DNA of 33,537 bases, from the NCBI GenBank assembly GCA_934526185.1, contig CAKTAA010000017.1, positions 1 to 33,537 on the forward strand, given 5' to 3'. Origin of the DNA: an uncultured Eubacteriales bacterium. GTDB lineage: Bacteria > Bacillota > Clostridia > Oscillospirales > CAG-272. The position numbers were made by a program, and so were the translations under genes. Below the pieces are notes generated by a model that saw only the letters and a list, made by a program, of their open reading frames with translations, did no database searches and was not told the origin of the DNA. The first letter of the stretch is position 1, and each line of letters starts with the position of its first letter. Shown piece by piece: positions 7,725 through 15,941 of the stretch.

Positions 7725-8831
7725 TTACTCTTTCTTTTTTCTTCGGATCACTGTAAATACTACAATTCCTGCGACTACAAGTATCACCGCCGCTCCGGCA
7801 ATGATGTATACCATATAGTTGCCGCCTCCGGGCTCATCTGCCGCGTCTGTCGTAACTCCGCCCGTTGTCGCTGTGCTTTCACTCGGCTTCTCTGTTTGCG
7901 GCGTCTGCATTGTCTCGCTCTCGGTTTCCGCAGAGGTATCCTCCTCCGGCGGCATATCGACTATGACAGAGCCCAGACAGAAGTAATCAAAATTGGCCAA
8001 ATTCAGCGGTTCTTTGTTATTGGTGGAGCTTGCTATCGTATAATGCGATACGGATTCCCCTCCGTTATATGCATCGCTCAGGACAATATTGATACCGTAT
8101 TCCGTTCCCTCTGCATACGCCTGCAGCGGTGCTGCAAATTCAATATTGTACCCTTTGTCCGTCAGCTCAAATCCTACACAGGCGCTGGGGTCGTCATTAT
8201 CTTCCGGCAATACACCCTTTCCTCTGAGAACCGTCGACAGCGGCTCTCCCCAACCGTAAAAGTCATTGTTGGTAAAATACTTCCCGTATAAATCACTTAT
8301 AATATCATGCTCAACGTAGCCAAAGCCGGTATGATCCATACGATAGATGCGCAGACGTTTTGACATATCGCTCTTATCTACCGGTTCATCGCCGGTTTCT
8401 TCCGGCTCATAGCCGTTATCTGATGGATCAAGATAGTTCTTGGGATCCAAAATTACAGTCACGCAATCGAACGCTTCCGCACCTTTCGCCGGCTCTACCT
8501 GCTGTTCTGCCGTCGGTGTCACCAACTCAGGATCCGTCACCTCAATAAACACATGCAACAACCAGTCCGACATTATGTAGACTTTAGCGGACGCCCCTGT
8601 ATCTTCTCCGTCCAGCAGCTCATTACATTCGAGGATCAGAGGACCGTCCTCCGCGTCATATATTCGATCCTTTTTACCGTCAACTTTCATATAAAGTTCC
8701 CATTCGTCCCAGGCCTCCCACGCTTCAAAGACCTTTCCCGATTCACCGAGAAATTCGTTTTCCGCGTAGCCGAACACCGGTATAGCCAACAAAAGTATAA
8801 CGCTTAGACATAACGCAAAGAACTTTTTCAT
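7725..8831 (-). CDS. secreted CBM9/DOMON-like domain protein with C-terminal membrane anchor
   Basis: The product has 368 residues. The signal peptide (MKKFFALCLSVILLLAIPVFGYA) is probably cleaved near residue 23. The domain at about 25-285 has features of carbohydrate-binding family 9/DOMON-like sandwiches: a DGKKDRIYD opening, a WLLHVFIEVTDPELV strand pair, AFDCVTVILDPKNYLDP, and a late GYNIEFAAPLQAY strand. A Glu/Thr/Ser/Pro-rich linker follows (about 290-330), then one transmembrane helix ending RRKKKE, so the protein should stay anchored facing outward. CBM9-like domains usually bind sugar ends and DOMON domains bind haem or sugars; the ligand here is unknown. The upstream neighbour (8896-10092) is a paralogue with near-identical stretches, so this is a tandem duplication, probably co-transcribed. 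The ATG has AAGGAG. Confidence 0.75.
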   Translation of the reverse strand: MKKFFALCLSVILLLAIPVFGYAENEFLGESGKVFEAWEAWDEWELYMKVDGKKDRIYDAEDGPLILECNELLDGEDTGASAKVYIMSDWLLHVFIEVTDPELVTPTAEQQVEPAKGAEAFDCVTVILDPKNYLDPSDNGYEPEETGDEPVDKSDMSKRLRIYRMDHTGFGYVEHDIISDLYGKYFTNNDFYGWGEPLSTVLRGKGVLPEDNDDPSACVGFELTDKGYNIEFAAPLQAYAEGTEYGINIVLSDAYNGGESVSHYTIASSTNNKEPLNLANFDYFCLGSVIVDMPPEEDTSAETESETMQTPQTEKPSESTATTGGVTTDAADEPGGGNYMVYIIAGAAVILVVAGIVVFTVIRRKKKE

Positions 8832-8895
8832 AATAGTTTCTCCTTCACTAATTATTATTTATAAGGGAGTTCTTCTTTCTCTTGTTTTGTCTAAA

Positions 8896-10092
8896 TTATT
8901 TTGATTGAACTGCCATCCTCTTCACTACGACTGCGAGTCCGATAGCCGCTGCGGCAACGAAGCAGAACAGCACAACTGTATCGCCCGTTTGCGGAGCCTT
9001 ATTGCCACCGGCATTTTCTGTTTCTGTTGTAATAGATGCATCGGTAGTCGATATATCATCGCCAGCCGTTTCCGTCGCTACAGGTTCAGTGTCCGTTGCA
9101 GCTTCAGCCGATTCGGTATCAACCAAACCTGTATTCACAGGAGGATCTGTCTCGCTTGAACCCGTGTGAATCGGTTCCGTATCGCTTGAGTCTGTGTTAA
9201 GCGTATCTGTAGTGGTCGAACTTGTATCAGACGAAGATGTATCCGTTGAAGCCGCTGTATCCGCACTTGTTTCCTCCGGCAATTCGACAATTTTCGCGCC
9301 TAATTTAAAATAATCGAACTTAGCCAGATTTAAGGGTTCCTTGTTATTGGTAGAGCTTGCTATTGTATAATGCGATACGGATTCTCCGCCGTCGTGTGCA
9401 TCGCTCAAGATAATATTGATACCGTATTCCGTTCCCTCTGCATACGCCTGCAGCGGCGCCGCAAATTCAATATTATATCCCTTGTCTGTCATCTCCACCT
9501 GAACACAGGTGCTGGCGTCCGTATCATCCGATCCCTTGATAACACTATTCAGCGATTCTCCAAAATATGTTCCGTACAAATCGCTGATGATATCGTGCTC
9601 GACGTAACCGAATCCTGTATGGTCTACACGGTAGATACGCAGCCGTCTAGTCATATCGCTGATATCTGTTGTATCATCGCCGTCATCTGTCGGATCCAGC
9701 CAGTTCTTGGGATCCAGGATTACAGTCACACAGTCAAACGCTTCTGTTCCGTTTGCCGGCCCTACCTGCTGTTCTGATGTCGGTGCCACCAACTCAGGAT
9801 CCGTCACCTCAATGAAAACGTGCAGCAGCCAGTCCGACATTAAATATATTTTTGCAGATGCGCCAGTATCTTCTCCGTCCAGCAACTGGTTACACTCAAG
9901 AACCAAAGCTCCCGCATCATATAGCGCATCCTTTTTGCCGTCCGGTTGGATATAGTTCGGCCAGTCCTCCCAAGATCCATACGACTCAAAGACCTTTCCC
10001 GATTCTCCCAAGTAAGCATTTTCATAGTACCCGGACACTGATATTGCCAAAAAGAGAATACCAATTAGACATAACAACAAAGTTTTTCTCAT
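8896..10092 (-). CDS. secreted CBM9/DOMON-like domain protein with sortase-like C-terminal signal
   Basis: The product has 398 residues from the ATG at 10092, which has GGAGG eight to nine bases upstream; the GTG at 10110 would overlap that site. It has a signal peptide, then the same domain as its downstream paralogue, sharing WLLHVFIEVTDPELV, AFDCVTVILDPKN, HTGFGYVEHDIISDLYG and GYNIEFAAPLQAYAEGTEYG. A long Thr/Ser/Asp-rich linker (about 280-360) follows. The C-terminus reads APQTGD, a hydrophobic helix and a basic end, which is the layout of a sortase sorting signal with Ala in place of Leu. I infer a wall-anchored form of the same binding domain. No sortase gene is in the window. It is the first gene of the pair, behind a consensus promoter. 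Confidence 0.77.
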   Translation of the reverse strand: MRKTLLLCLIGILFLAISVSGYYENAYLGESGKVFESYGSWEDWPNYIQPDGKKDALYDAGALVLECNQLLDGEDTGASAKIYLMSDWLLHVFIEVTDPELVAPTSEQQVGPANGTEAFDCVTVILDPKNWLDPTDDGDDTTDISDMTRRLRIYRVDHTGFGYVEHDIISDLYGTYFGESLNSVIKGSDDTDASTCVQVEMTDKGYNIEFAAPLQAYAEGTEYGINIILSDAHDGGESVSHYTIASSTNNKEPLNLAKFDYFKLGAKIVELPEETSADTAASTDTSSSDTSSTTTDTLNTDSSDTEPIHTGSSETDPPVNTGLVDTESAEAATDTEPVATETAGDDISTTDASITTETENAGGNKAPQTGDTVVLFCFVAAAAIGLAVVVKRMAVQSK

Positions 10093-10254
10093 TTCTTTCT
10101 TCCTCCGCACAATTAGTTTATATATATAATTTTTGTGCTCTTAATAATATTTAGAAGGACTGTTGTGAAAAAATTGTTTATGTCCGAAAAATTATACATC
10201 ATATGCCAATCAAGATTATAATGTAAAATTTTATGTTCTAATATTGTTGGTATG

Positions 10255-10284
10255 ATTATAACGTTTGCTCTGGTCTTTTGTCAA
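10255..10284 (-). promoter_or_regulatory. promoter of the surface-protein pair
   Basis: Minus strand: TTGACA, 18-bp spacer, TATAAT. The leader to the ATG at 10092 is about 155 nt and AT-rich. Confidence 0.75.
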
Positions 10285-10318
10285 GTGTTTTGTACAAAAA
10301 ATATATTATTGTTTACAA

Positions 10319-11065
10319 TTACAACAAATAATCTTTCTTAATTTTATCCCAGTCAGGAATCATAATTTTGATACGTTTTCGATTGCTGACCCATTGTTCC
10401 TTCAGACTGATATAACCATCCGCTATCATGCCCTCCAGCGCGTCATGGATATACGTCTGATTTAAATTGAGCTGCTCGGAAAGTGTCCGGACAGTGTTCA
10501 GGAACGTAATATATGCTTTTGACTGTTCCTGAAGCGTCAATATATATTTTGCAATGACCGGATAATAAAGACGCTTCAGCTTCCCGTATGAAGGGTATTC
10601 AATACATTCAGCCGCTACCGAACGAAGCTGTCCGCTGATGGTATTTTCAATTCCATATATAATGACTTTTTTCCCGCATTTTTCCATCAGAAAGCGTGTG
10701 ACGCCGCCGAAATGTCCGTCTCCCGTAAAAATGATAAAATATTCCGCTGCGTTTTTTTCAAATGCCTTTTGGTATATCTTATCCAAAAGAAAAAAATCTG
10801 TAAAATCCTTTTTATGTGTTCCGGTATTGTGTGTTTCAATGATATTTCCCGTTATCTTTCTCAGTTCTGGCAAATTGTATTTGATGGATTGATTTGAAAA
10901 ATCAGCAAAAAAATAGGTATCTCTGATGTCAAACCGTTCAGAAGCCTCTCTGTACCAGTCTACTACCGGCGGATTTACTCCGAATTTCTTTTTAAAAGAG
11001 ATCTGCATATACTCAAAATCTACAAATACAATGGCGCTTGGTTTTTTCTTTGCAAACAATTTCAA
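10319..11065 (-). CDS. NYN (PIN-like) domain putative ribonuclease with C-terminal winged helix
   Basis: The product has 248 residues. The N-terminal 150 form a NYN domain (LabA/DUF88 type): IVFVDFEYM with Asp16, KKDFTDFFLLD with Asp87 and Asp90, and FTGDGHFG with Asp116 supply the acidic residues expected to bind metal in this PIN-like nuclease fold. Residues about 165-248 look like a winged-helix nucleic-acid-binding domain (LNLNQTYIHDALEGMIADGYI). An RNA-cleaving or RNA-processing role is inferred from the family; the target is unknown. The start is a TTG with a weak purine-rich site, so the N-terminus is moderately certain. The gene is separated from the zinc-ribbon gene upstream by a terminator, so it is probably transcribed alone. 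Confidence 0.8.
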   Translation of the reverse strand: MKLFAKKKPSAIVFVDFEYMQISFKKKFGVNPPVVDWYREASERFDIRDTYFFADFSNQSIKYNLPELRKITGNIIETHNTGTHKKDFTDFFLLDKIYQKAFEKNAAEYFIIFTGDGHFGGVTRFLMEKCGKKVIIYGIENTISGQLRSVAAECIEYPSYGKLKRLYYPVIAKYILTLQEQSKAYITFLNTVRTLSEQLNLNQTYIHDALEGMIADGYISLKEQWVSNRKRIKIMIPDWDKIKKDYLL

Positions 11066-11239
11066 TTTCTTTTCCCGCCTGTCTATCCAAAAATATCGTC
11101 ATGTAAAACTATTGCTTCCTTTTCTGATTCTAAACTACTTCAAGCCTTTTCATTTGACATTCCGTATGCATTTTCCATGCGGCTTTTGTCACAGCGTTTG
11201 TTTACCGCTCAGCTTTTCGCGATTTCTTTACATCATTTG

Positions 11240-11274
11240 AAAAAAGCCGTGCATTTCGTTGAAAAATGCACGGC
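11240..11274 (-). terminator. terminator after the zinc-ribbon gene
   Basis: Minus strand: perfect 11-bp stem GCCGTGCATTT / AAATGCACGGC with a 7-nt loop and a run of six T. Confidence 0.9.
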
Positions 11275-11328
11275 CGTCTGACATAACCTACTGAAATATA
11301 TTAATGATAAATATACTCAGACATAAGA

Positions 11329-11604
11329 TTACTGCTGCTTCATCTGAGCATAGCACTCGCTGCAGTATACCGGTCTGTCATTGGAAGGCTGGAAAGGAAC
11401 TTTTGCTTCTTTTCCACAGTTGGCGCAAGTTGTTGTGAACAGTTCTTTCGCCGGTCTGGAAGAGTTCTTTCTCAAATCGCGGCACGCTTTGCATCTCTGC
11501 GGCTCGTTCTGAAATCCCTTCTCAGCGTAAAATTCCTGCTCCCCTGCCGTAAAGATAAATTCCTCACCGCAATCCTTGCAAATTAAAGTCTTGTCCTGAT
11601 ACAT
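11329..11604 (-). CDS. small zinc-ribbon protein
   Basis: The product has 91 residues with two four-cysteine zinc-ribbon motifs: CKDC...CKAC (about residues 9-42) and CANC...CSEC (about 60-85). The second contains the KVPFQP...RPVYC string typical of a small clostridial zinc-ribbon family (zf-trcl type). Its molecular role is not established; nucleic-acid or protein binding is the usual guess. The ATG follows GAGGG. It lies 163 bp downstream of the sigma factor gene on the same strand and ends at a strong terminator, so the two may share a transcript. Confidence 0.8.
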   Translation of the reverse strand: MYQDKTLICKDCGEEFIFTAGEQEFYAEKGFQNEPQRCKACRDLRKNSSRPAKELFTTTCANCGKEAKVPFQPSNDRPVYCSECYAQMKQQ

Positions 11605-11767
11605 GTTTTTTCCCTCGCTTTGTAAATGGTAAAAATTTCTGCCCCCAGACGGATTTACACCGCCACCTTTGTGGTAACAACGCTCTGTTTAAGCTATTCG
11701 GGCCTATATGCGAAAGGAGCTCCGCAGATGATTTGTCAATTTCCATTATACTCTGCGCAGGTAATTT

Positions 11768-12394
11768 TCAGACATTGCCGCTCCGGTTTTTTTCCTGCAA
11801 TATCCTTCTTACCTTGGCTCTGATTCTGTACACAGCGTTATCCACCGATTTCTCCGAGACCTGCAGCCGTCTTGCAATTTCCCGATAAGGCAAGCCTTCA
11901 ATATACAACTGATATACTGCCATCTCGTGCGGGGTCAGTGACAATGCGAGGTGTTCAAGCAACTCTTCAAACGATTCGTGTGTAATGAGATTTTCCTCTG
12001 GATTCATTCCATCGGCAATCTCTTCTGTTAAATCAGATAATGGCTTTACGTTATGGTGATGTTTTCGGATATATGATATCATACGGTTCTTCATACAGAC
12101 TTTGGCGTATAATCCAAATGTTACACATCCTGGGCGGTATCTTTTTGCCGCTTGATACAGTGCGATAACAGCTTCCTGTCTCAAATCATCAGATTCGGTC
12201 TGGCTATGCTCCCCGTATTTTTCTTTAAACTGTTTCACAAGGCTGCTGACAAGTGATTGGTACTGCTTGAGCAGCGGACCAAATACGCTATCATTTCCCC
12301 TCTGTATTTCAGCTATATATTCCTGTATTTCAGCCTCTGACAGCAGAGATGCACCCACTGAACCGGTACCTTTTTTCTTCTGATTTCCGTTCAT
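11768..12394 (-). CDS. RNA polymerase sigma-70 family factor, SigH-like
   Basis: The product has 208 residues. Region 2 spans about 36-112 (ESDDLRQEAVIALYQAAKRY, then a FGLYAKVCMKNRMISYIRK segment). Region 4 spans about 152-200 (LTPHEMAVYQLYIEGLPYRE, then ARRLQVSEKSVDNAVYRIR). The SVDNAVYRIRAKVRR end of region 4 and the length resemble SigH, the stationary-phase/early-sporulation factor of Bacillus and clostridia. I cannot tell whether this is the sporulation factor itself or a paralogue. The gene is divergent from rpsT and has a consensus promoter flanked by two 11-bp direct repeats, suggesting control by a dedicated regulator or by its own product. Confidence 0.85.
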   Translation of the reverse strand: MNGNQKKKGTGSVGASLLSEAEIQEYIAEIQRGNDSVFGPLLKQYQSLVSSLVKQFKEKYGEHSQTESDDLRQEAVIALYQAAKRYRPGCVTFGLYAKVCMKNRMISYIRKHHHNVKPLSDLTEEIADGMNPEENLITHESFEELLEHLALSLTPHEMAVYQLYIEGLPYREIARRLQVSEKSVDNAVYRIRAKVRRILQEKNRSGNV

Positions 12395-12433
12395 TCAAAC
12401 CTGTTCTTTATCCGATATATTTTTACTATTACT

Positions 12434-12473
12434 ATTATAACACATATTTACACATTGTCAATACATATTTACA
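12434..12473 (-). promoter_or_regulatory. promoter of the sigma factor gene with paired 11-bp direct repeats
   Basis: Minus strand: TTGACA (12456-12461), 16-bp spacer, TATAAT (12434-12439) with an extended -10 TG. TGTAAATATGT occurs twice, at 12463-12473 just upstream of -35 and at 12442-12452 in the spacer, 21 bp apart, i.e. on the same helical face. This is the geometry of a repressor operator. Confidence 0.7.
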
Positions 12474-12561
12474 AAAAAATTCAATTTTTTTATTTACAAT
12501 TTATTGGTGTATATCCAGTCTCTGATTTAAACAAAAATCTGAATATTTTTTCCGAAATCAC

Positions 12562-12589
12562 TTGAAATTATCAGATTTTGTGTTATAAT
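12562..12589 (+). promoter_or_regulatory. promoter of rpsT
   Basis: TTGAAA, 16-bp spacer, TATAAT preceded by an extended -10 TGT. The leader to the TTG start is about 50 nt. Confidence 0.75.
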
Positions 12590-12644
12590 AAGATAGTTAG
12601 ATATCGCACAGAGATATAATTTAAAATAAAGGAGGTGAAATGCG

Positions 12645-12911
12645 TTGCCGAATATAAAATCCGCTAAGAAGCGTGTTTTGGTGATCCAGACCAAAACTCT
12701 TCAGAATCAGATGTTTAAATCTTCCTTGAAAACTGCCATCAAAAAATTTGATGCTGCCGTTGCAGCCGGTGATAAGACAAATGCCATTGAATCCTATAAG
12801 GCTGTGGTAAAAAAAGTCGATCAGGCTGTTGCCAGAGGAATTCTGCATAAGAATAATGCAGCCCATAAGAAAAGTCAGTATGCTGTTAAGCTGCAGAGCG
12901 TAAACGCTTGA
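12645..12911 (+). CDS. rpsT: 30S ribosomal protein S20
   Basis: The product has 88 residues and begins MPNIKSAKKRV, the signature start of S20, followed by a Lys/Ala-rich helical protein ending in RGILHKNNAAHKKSQ. It binds 16S rRNA during assembly of the small subunit. The start codon is TTG, eight bases after AGGAGG; an ATG at 12640 lies between them but is out of frame. TTG starts are common for rpsT and can reduce initiation under autogenous control. Monocistronic, with its own promoter and terminator. Confidence 0.96.
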   Translation: MPNIKSAKKRVLVIQTKTLQNQMFKSSLKTAIKKFDAAVAAGDKTNAIESYKAVVKKVDQAVARGILHKNNAAHKKSQYAVKLQSVNA

Positions 12912-12948
12912 ATCTGAATTTATCCGTTGAAACATACGGTACAGAAAG

Positions 12949-12982
12949 CCCGCCGAAATGAATTTTTGATTCGGCGGGTTTT
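12949..12982 (+). terminator. terminator of rpsT
   Basis: Perfect 9-bp stem CCCGCCGAA / TTCGGCGGG with a 12-nt loop, followed by TTTTCTATTTTC. Confidence 0.88.
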
Positions 12983-13105
12983 CTATTTTCCTCTCAAACG
13001 CATAATGGATCTTCCGACAACCGCGTCGGAATCTACCATGTCATCTGTTTCTACCAATGTATATGTATCCGAATGACAAATGGCAGACTTCTGATTTTTT
13101 CTCAT
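12983..13105 (-). CDS. possible 40-residue small protein downstream of rnpB
   Basis: An open frame of 40 codons begins with ATG six bases after GAGAGG. The product starts basic (MRKNQKSAICHS), has an acidic middle (VETDDMVDSDAVV) and ends RSIMRLRGK. I do not recognise it. It follows the 3' end of rnpB by about 85 bp on the same strand and stops exactly at the T-run of the convergent rpsT terminator, so read-through from rnpB could express it. The good ribosome site and non-random composition support it; its small size argues for caution. Confidence 0.4.
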   Translation of the reverse strand: MRKNQKSAICHSDTYTLVETDDMVDSDAVVGRSIMRLRGK

Positions 13106-13189
13106 AGCCTGCCTCTCTTTATCCTTTCATCGAGTATGACGCCGGTGTACCGCAGTACATTGCAGCGGGGCATCGATAATGTTTTTATT

Positions 13190-13575
13190 ACGGACTGGAT
13201 CTGTAAGCCGGGTTCTGTCGAGGGCAATCATCTATCTGGACGGTACGTTGCCGCACCGCTCCCGCTTGCGCGGTGCCACCTTGGGCAGGTTGCCGGCACG
13301 ATAATCAAATCATGCGGCAAATCAGGGAATTGCCTGCCACGCCGGTGTTGCTTCGGATAGGGTTTACATTTGCATACCTGTCGCCAGGATGCCGGTGAGC
13401 TCTTACCTCGCCTTTCCATCCTTACCGCGGTTTAACCGCGGCGGTCTATTTCTGTTGCACTTTCCCGGAAGTCGCCTTCGGCGGACGTTATCCGTTATCC
13501 TTTCCCTGTGAAGCCCGGACTTTCCTCATAATAATACCTTTCGGCCACATATTACGCGATTGCCCGATCCAGTCC
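13190..13575 (-). ncRNA. rnpB: RNase P RNA
   Basis: The minus strand reads as a bacterial RNase P RNA that matures tRNA 5' ends. The 5' end GGACUGGAUC pairs with 3' GAUCCAGUCC (helix P1). The conserved GAGGAAAGUCCGGGCUUCAC, the ACAGAAACA-type and GGUAAGAGCUCACCGG segments, and the terminal GACAGAACCCGGCUUACAG are all present. The length is about 386 nt. The promoter directly upstream fits a start at G13575. The 3' boundary is set by the P1 pairing and may be a few bases off. Confidence 0.95.
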
Positions 13576-13581
13576 TGTTCT

Positions 13582-13610
13582 ATTATACAGGAAAAAGCGG
13601 CTGCCGTCAA
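13582..13610 (-). promoter_or_regulatory. consensus promoter of rnpB
   Basis: Minus strand: TTGACG, 17-bp spacer, TATAAT; the predicted start falls on the first base of helix P1. Confidence 0.92.
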
Positions 13611-13809
13611 GGGTGAATCAAAAAATCAAACCGGCATCCCCGCCTTCTTTACCGCGTCTGAAAATGAAGCATCGATTTTGATCCATATCACCTTTTTGGG
13701 CGACATGCTGCTTCGTAACACGGCAAACTGCTTTTCAGGTATAAATTCAGCGATTGTATCCCCTGCATGATGCAGACTGCTAAACAAAAAACTGCTGCGA
13801 TTTTCTGTG

Positions 13810-13838
13810 TTGACATTCTCCATACTATATGTTATGAT
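13810..13838 (+). promoter_or_regulatory. promoter of the metG T-box transcript
   Basis: TTGACA, 17-bp spacer, TATGAT; the start would be near 13845, just before the T-box stem I sequence. Confidence 0.85.
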
Positions 13839-13844
13839 ATGTTT

Positions 13845-14149
13845 TATAAAGGCATTGACGAGAAAGAGTAAGCAGTTGTTTTTTTTACAGAGAATCCCTT
13901 CATCGTTTTTGATGTGCTGAGAAAGGGAAAGAAAATAATTGCCGAACATGGTCTCTGAGCCGCGCACCGAGTCCGTTTGGGTTAGACTGCGCCGGGATCG
14001 CCCGTTACAGCGGCAGAGTTTCGACAGATCATTTCCTGTCCGAACTTAATAAGATCTGTTTGCCGTGAGGCTCAGATGAATCAGGGTGGTAACACGTGGG
14101 TTTTGCTCTCGTCCCTCAGTATTTTCAGGGGGGTGAGAGTGTTTTTTTC
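13845..14149 (+). promoter_or_regulatory. T-box leader (methionine) with terminator
   Basis: The 3' part holds AGGGTGGTAACACGTGGG (14083-14100), the T-box antiterminator element. Its UGGU bulge matches a tRNA ending ACCA. Stem I starts near 13856 with GACGAGAAAGAGTAAGC (AGUA motif). The candidate specifier codon is ATG at 13948-13950 (context GAACATGG), agreeing with methionyl-tRNA and the downstream gene. The competing terminator is at 14106-14149: CTCTC/GAGAG and CCCT/AGGG pairings followed by seven T. Uncharged tRNA-Met should favour read-through into metG. The specifier assignment rests on position and context, not on a folding calculation. Confidence 0.9.
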
Positions 14150-14203
14150 GCTTTTTATTTCAGCTAACGGTTACCCTATGATTTACAGAAATGAGGTGTT
14201 TGT

Positions 14204-15796
14204 ATGAAAAATATTTTTATCGGCGGTGCGTGGCCCTATGCAAACGGGCCTCTCCATATCGGCCATATCGCCGCGCTGATACCCGGTGATGTTCTGGCAC
14301 GCTACTGGCGCGCAAAGGGAGAACGCGTCTTTTACGTGTCCGGCAGTGATTGTCACGGTACACCTATCACGCTCCGGGCAAAACAGGAGGGACGCTCCCC
14401 GCTGGAAGTCTGCGAGCAGTATCACAGGGAATTCTGCGGGGTATTTGACAAACTGGGCTTTTCCTACGATCTTTATACCAAAACATCGGATAAGCATCAC
14501 GTAGAATTCGTACGAAAATTTCACAAAAAGCTTTACAGCAGCCGGTATATTGAAGAAAGGGAGGTCCGTCAGGCATACTGCCCAGTCTGCAGAAAGGTTT
14601 TGGCCGACCGGCTGATCACTGGAAAATGTCCGTCCTGCGGCGGACAAGCAAGAGGGGAGCAATGCGACATCTGCGGCGAAATTCTCGACTCAGATACCAT
14701 TACGGACGCACGATGCGGTATTTGCGGCGGCCCCATTGAATTTGGCCTGTCCAAACAACTTTTTCTGCTTCTGTCTGAACTTGAACCCGCGCTCAGAACC
14801 CTCCTCATGAGCAGGACACATTGGCGTGCAAACGCCATTGCTTTTACCAAGCGGTATCTCGACGAAGGACTGCGCGACCGTGCCGTCACCCGCGATCTTG
14901 ATTGGGGCATTGATGTACCGATGGAGGGATATGGGAACAAAAAAATATATATCTGGGCGGAAAATGTGCTCGGCTATCTTTCTGCGGGAGAAGTGCTGTG
15001 CCGCAGAAGAGGCATAAATTTGGCAGAGCTGTTCGGAAAAGATGCCCGGCACTACTATGTCCACGGAAAAGACAACATTCCGTTTCATACACTTATATTG
15101 CCTGCTCTTCTGCTCGCCGAAGGAGAATACACGAAGCTTCCGGACGATATTGTCTCAAGCGGACACGTAACGCTTGAAGGGCGCAAAATATCCACCAGCC
15201 AGAATTGGGCAGTTTGGGCTAAGGATTTGGTCAAAACGTACAATCCCGATACAATACGGTATTATTTTATCACAAACGGCCCGGAAAAACGCGATACTGA
15301 TTTTTCACAGCGCGAATTTGCGGAACAGAATAACGCCGTTCTCGTCGGCGCTTGGGGAAATCTGGTCAACCGGACGCTGTCCTTCATCTTAAAATATTGT
15401 AATAATAAAATACCGCCAGGCATATCCGATACCTCAATACGAACCGAAATTGCGTCTGTTTTCCGCGTGGCAGGACGAAAAATTGAAAGCGGGAATTTCA
15501 GGGACGCGATAAGCTGTATTTTGAGACTGATTCACTTTGGCAATAAATACTATGATGCCGGCAAGCCATGGAAAACCCGAAGCGAGAACCTGGAAAAATG
15601 CACGGAGACGATTTATCAGTGTCTTTTTATTATTGCAAATGCAGCCATCCTGCTGTATCCGTTTCTTCCCTTTTCATCCGAAAAGGTGTTTAAGTGGCTC
15701 AATTTGAAGCCGGAATGGAAAGTGCAGAATATAGAAGCAGGCCAAACGCTGCCGGACTTCTCTCTGCTTTTTTCCAGAATCAATTCAGATATATGA
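14204..15796 (+). CDS. metG: methionyl-tRNA synthetase
   Basis: The product has 530 residues and charges tRNA-Met with methionine. The HIGH motif is at 18-21 (GPLHIGHIAA). The connective-peptide insert has two zinc knuckles with eight Cys (126/129, 142/145, 154/157, 171/174), the arrangement of the two-zinc MetRS subclass. The second signature reads KISTS (328-332) instead of KMSKS, so the second Lys, normally catalytic, is Thr. The anticodon-binding helical domain follows to the end; there is no C-terminal EMAP/Trbp111-like tRNA-binding domain, so the protein is shorter than many bacterial MetRS. The ATG follows GAGGTG. It is controlled by the T-box upstream. It may be the sole MetRS or a second copy; the window cannot tell. 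Confidence 0.95.
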   Translation: MKNIFIGGAWPYANGPLHIGHIAALIPGDVLARYWRAKGERVFYVSGSDCHGTPITLRAKQEGRSPLEVCEQYHREFCGVFDKLGFSYDLYTKTSDKHHVEFVRKFHKKLYSSRYIEEREVRQAYCPVCRKVLADRLITGKCPSCGGQARGEQCDICGEILDSDTITDARCGICGGPIEFGLSKQLFLLLSELEPALRTLLMSRTHWRANAIAFTKRYLDEGLRDRAVTRDLDWGIDVPMEGYGNKKIYIWAENVLGYLSAGEVLCRRRGINLAELFGKDARHYYVHGKDNIPFHTLILPALLLAEGEYTKLPDDIVSSGHVTLEGRKISTSQNWAVWAKDLVKTYNPDTIRYYFITNGPEKRDTDFSQREFAEQNNAVLVGAWGNLVNRTLSFILKYCNNKIPPGISDTSIRTEIASVFRVAGRKIESGNFRDAISCILRLIHFGNKYYDAGKPWKTRSENLEKCTETIYQCLFIIANAAILLYPFLPFSSEKVFKWLNLKPEWKVQNIEAGQTLPDFSLLFSRINSDI

Positions 15797-15839
15797 CGAT
15801 ACAGCCGCCGTTTGATAAACGGCCTAACATTAAACGAAT

Positions 15840-15871
15840 CCCCGCCGGAAAGCCATGATTTTCCGGCGGGG
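15840..15871. terminator. terminator-like inverted repeat between convergent metG and the gene at 15942
   Basis: Perfect 11-bp stem CCCCGCCGGAA / TTCCGGCGGGG with a 10-nt loop. T-runs on both sides are weak, but the position between convergent genes fits a bidirectional terminator. Confidence 0.7.
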
Positions 15872-15941
15872 ATTTGCTGTCATAAAAGAAAAGGCTGCTT
15901 CGTTATGGTGTATTCCATGCTCTCAAAAACCCAATCAACTG

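Noticed and set aside
13626..13967. A 113-codon minus-strand open frame upstream of rnpB.
   Set aside because: It overlaps the metG promoter and T-box stem I on the other strand, and its product is unlike any protein; the regulatory RNA explains the sequence better.
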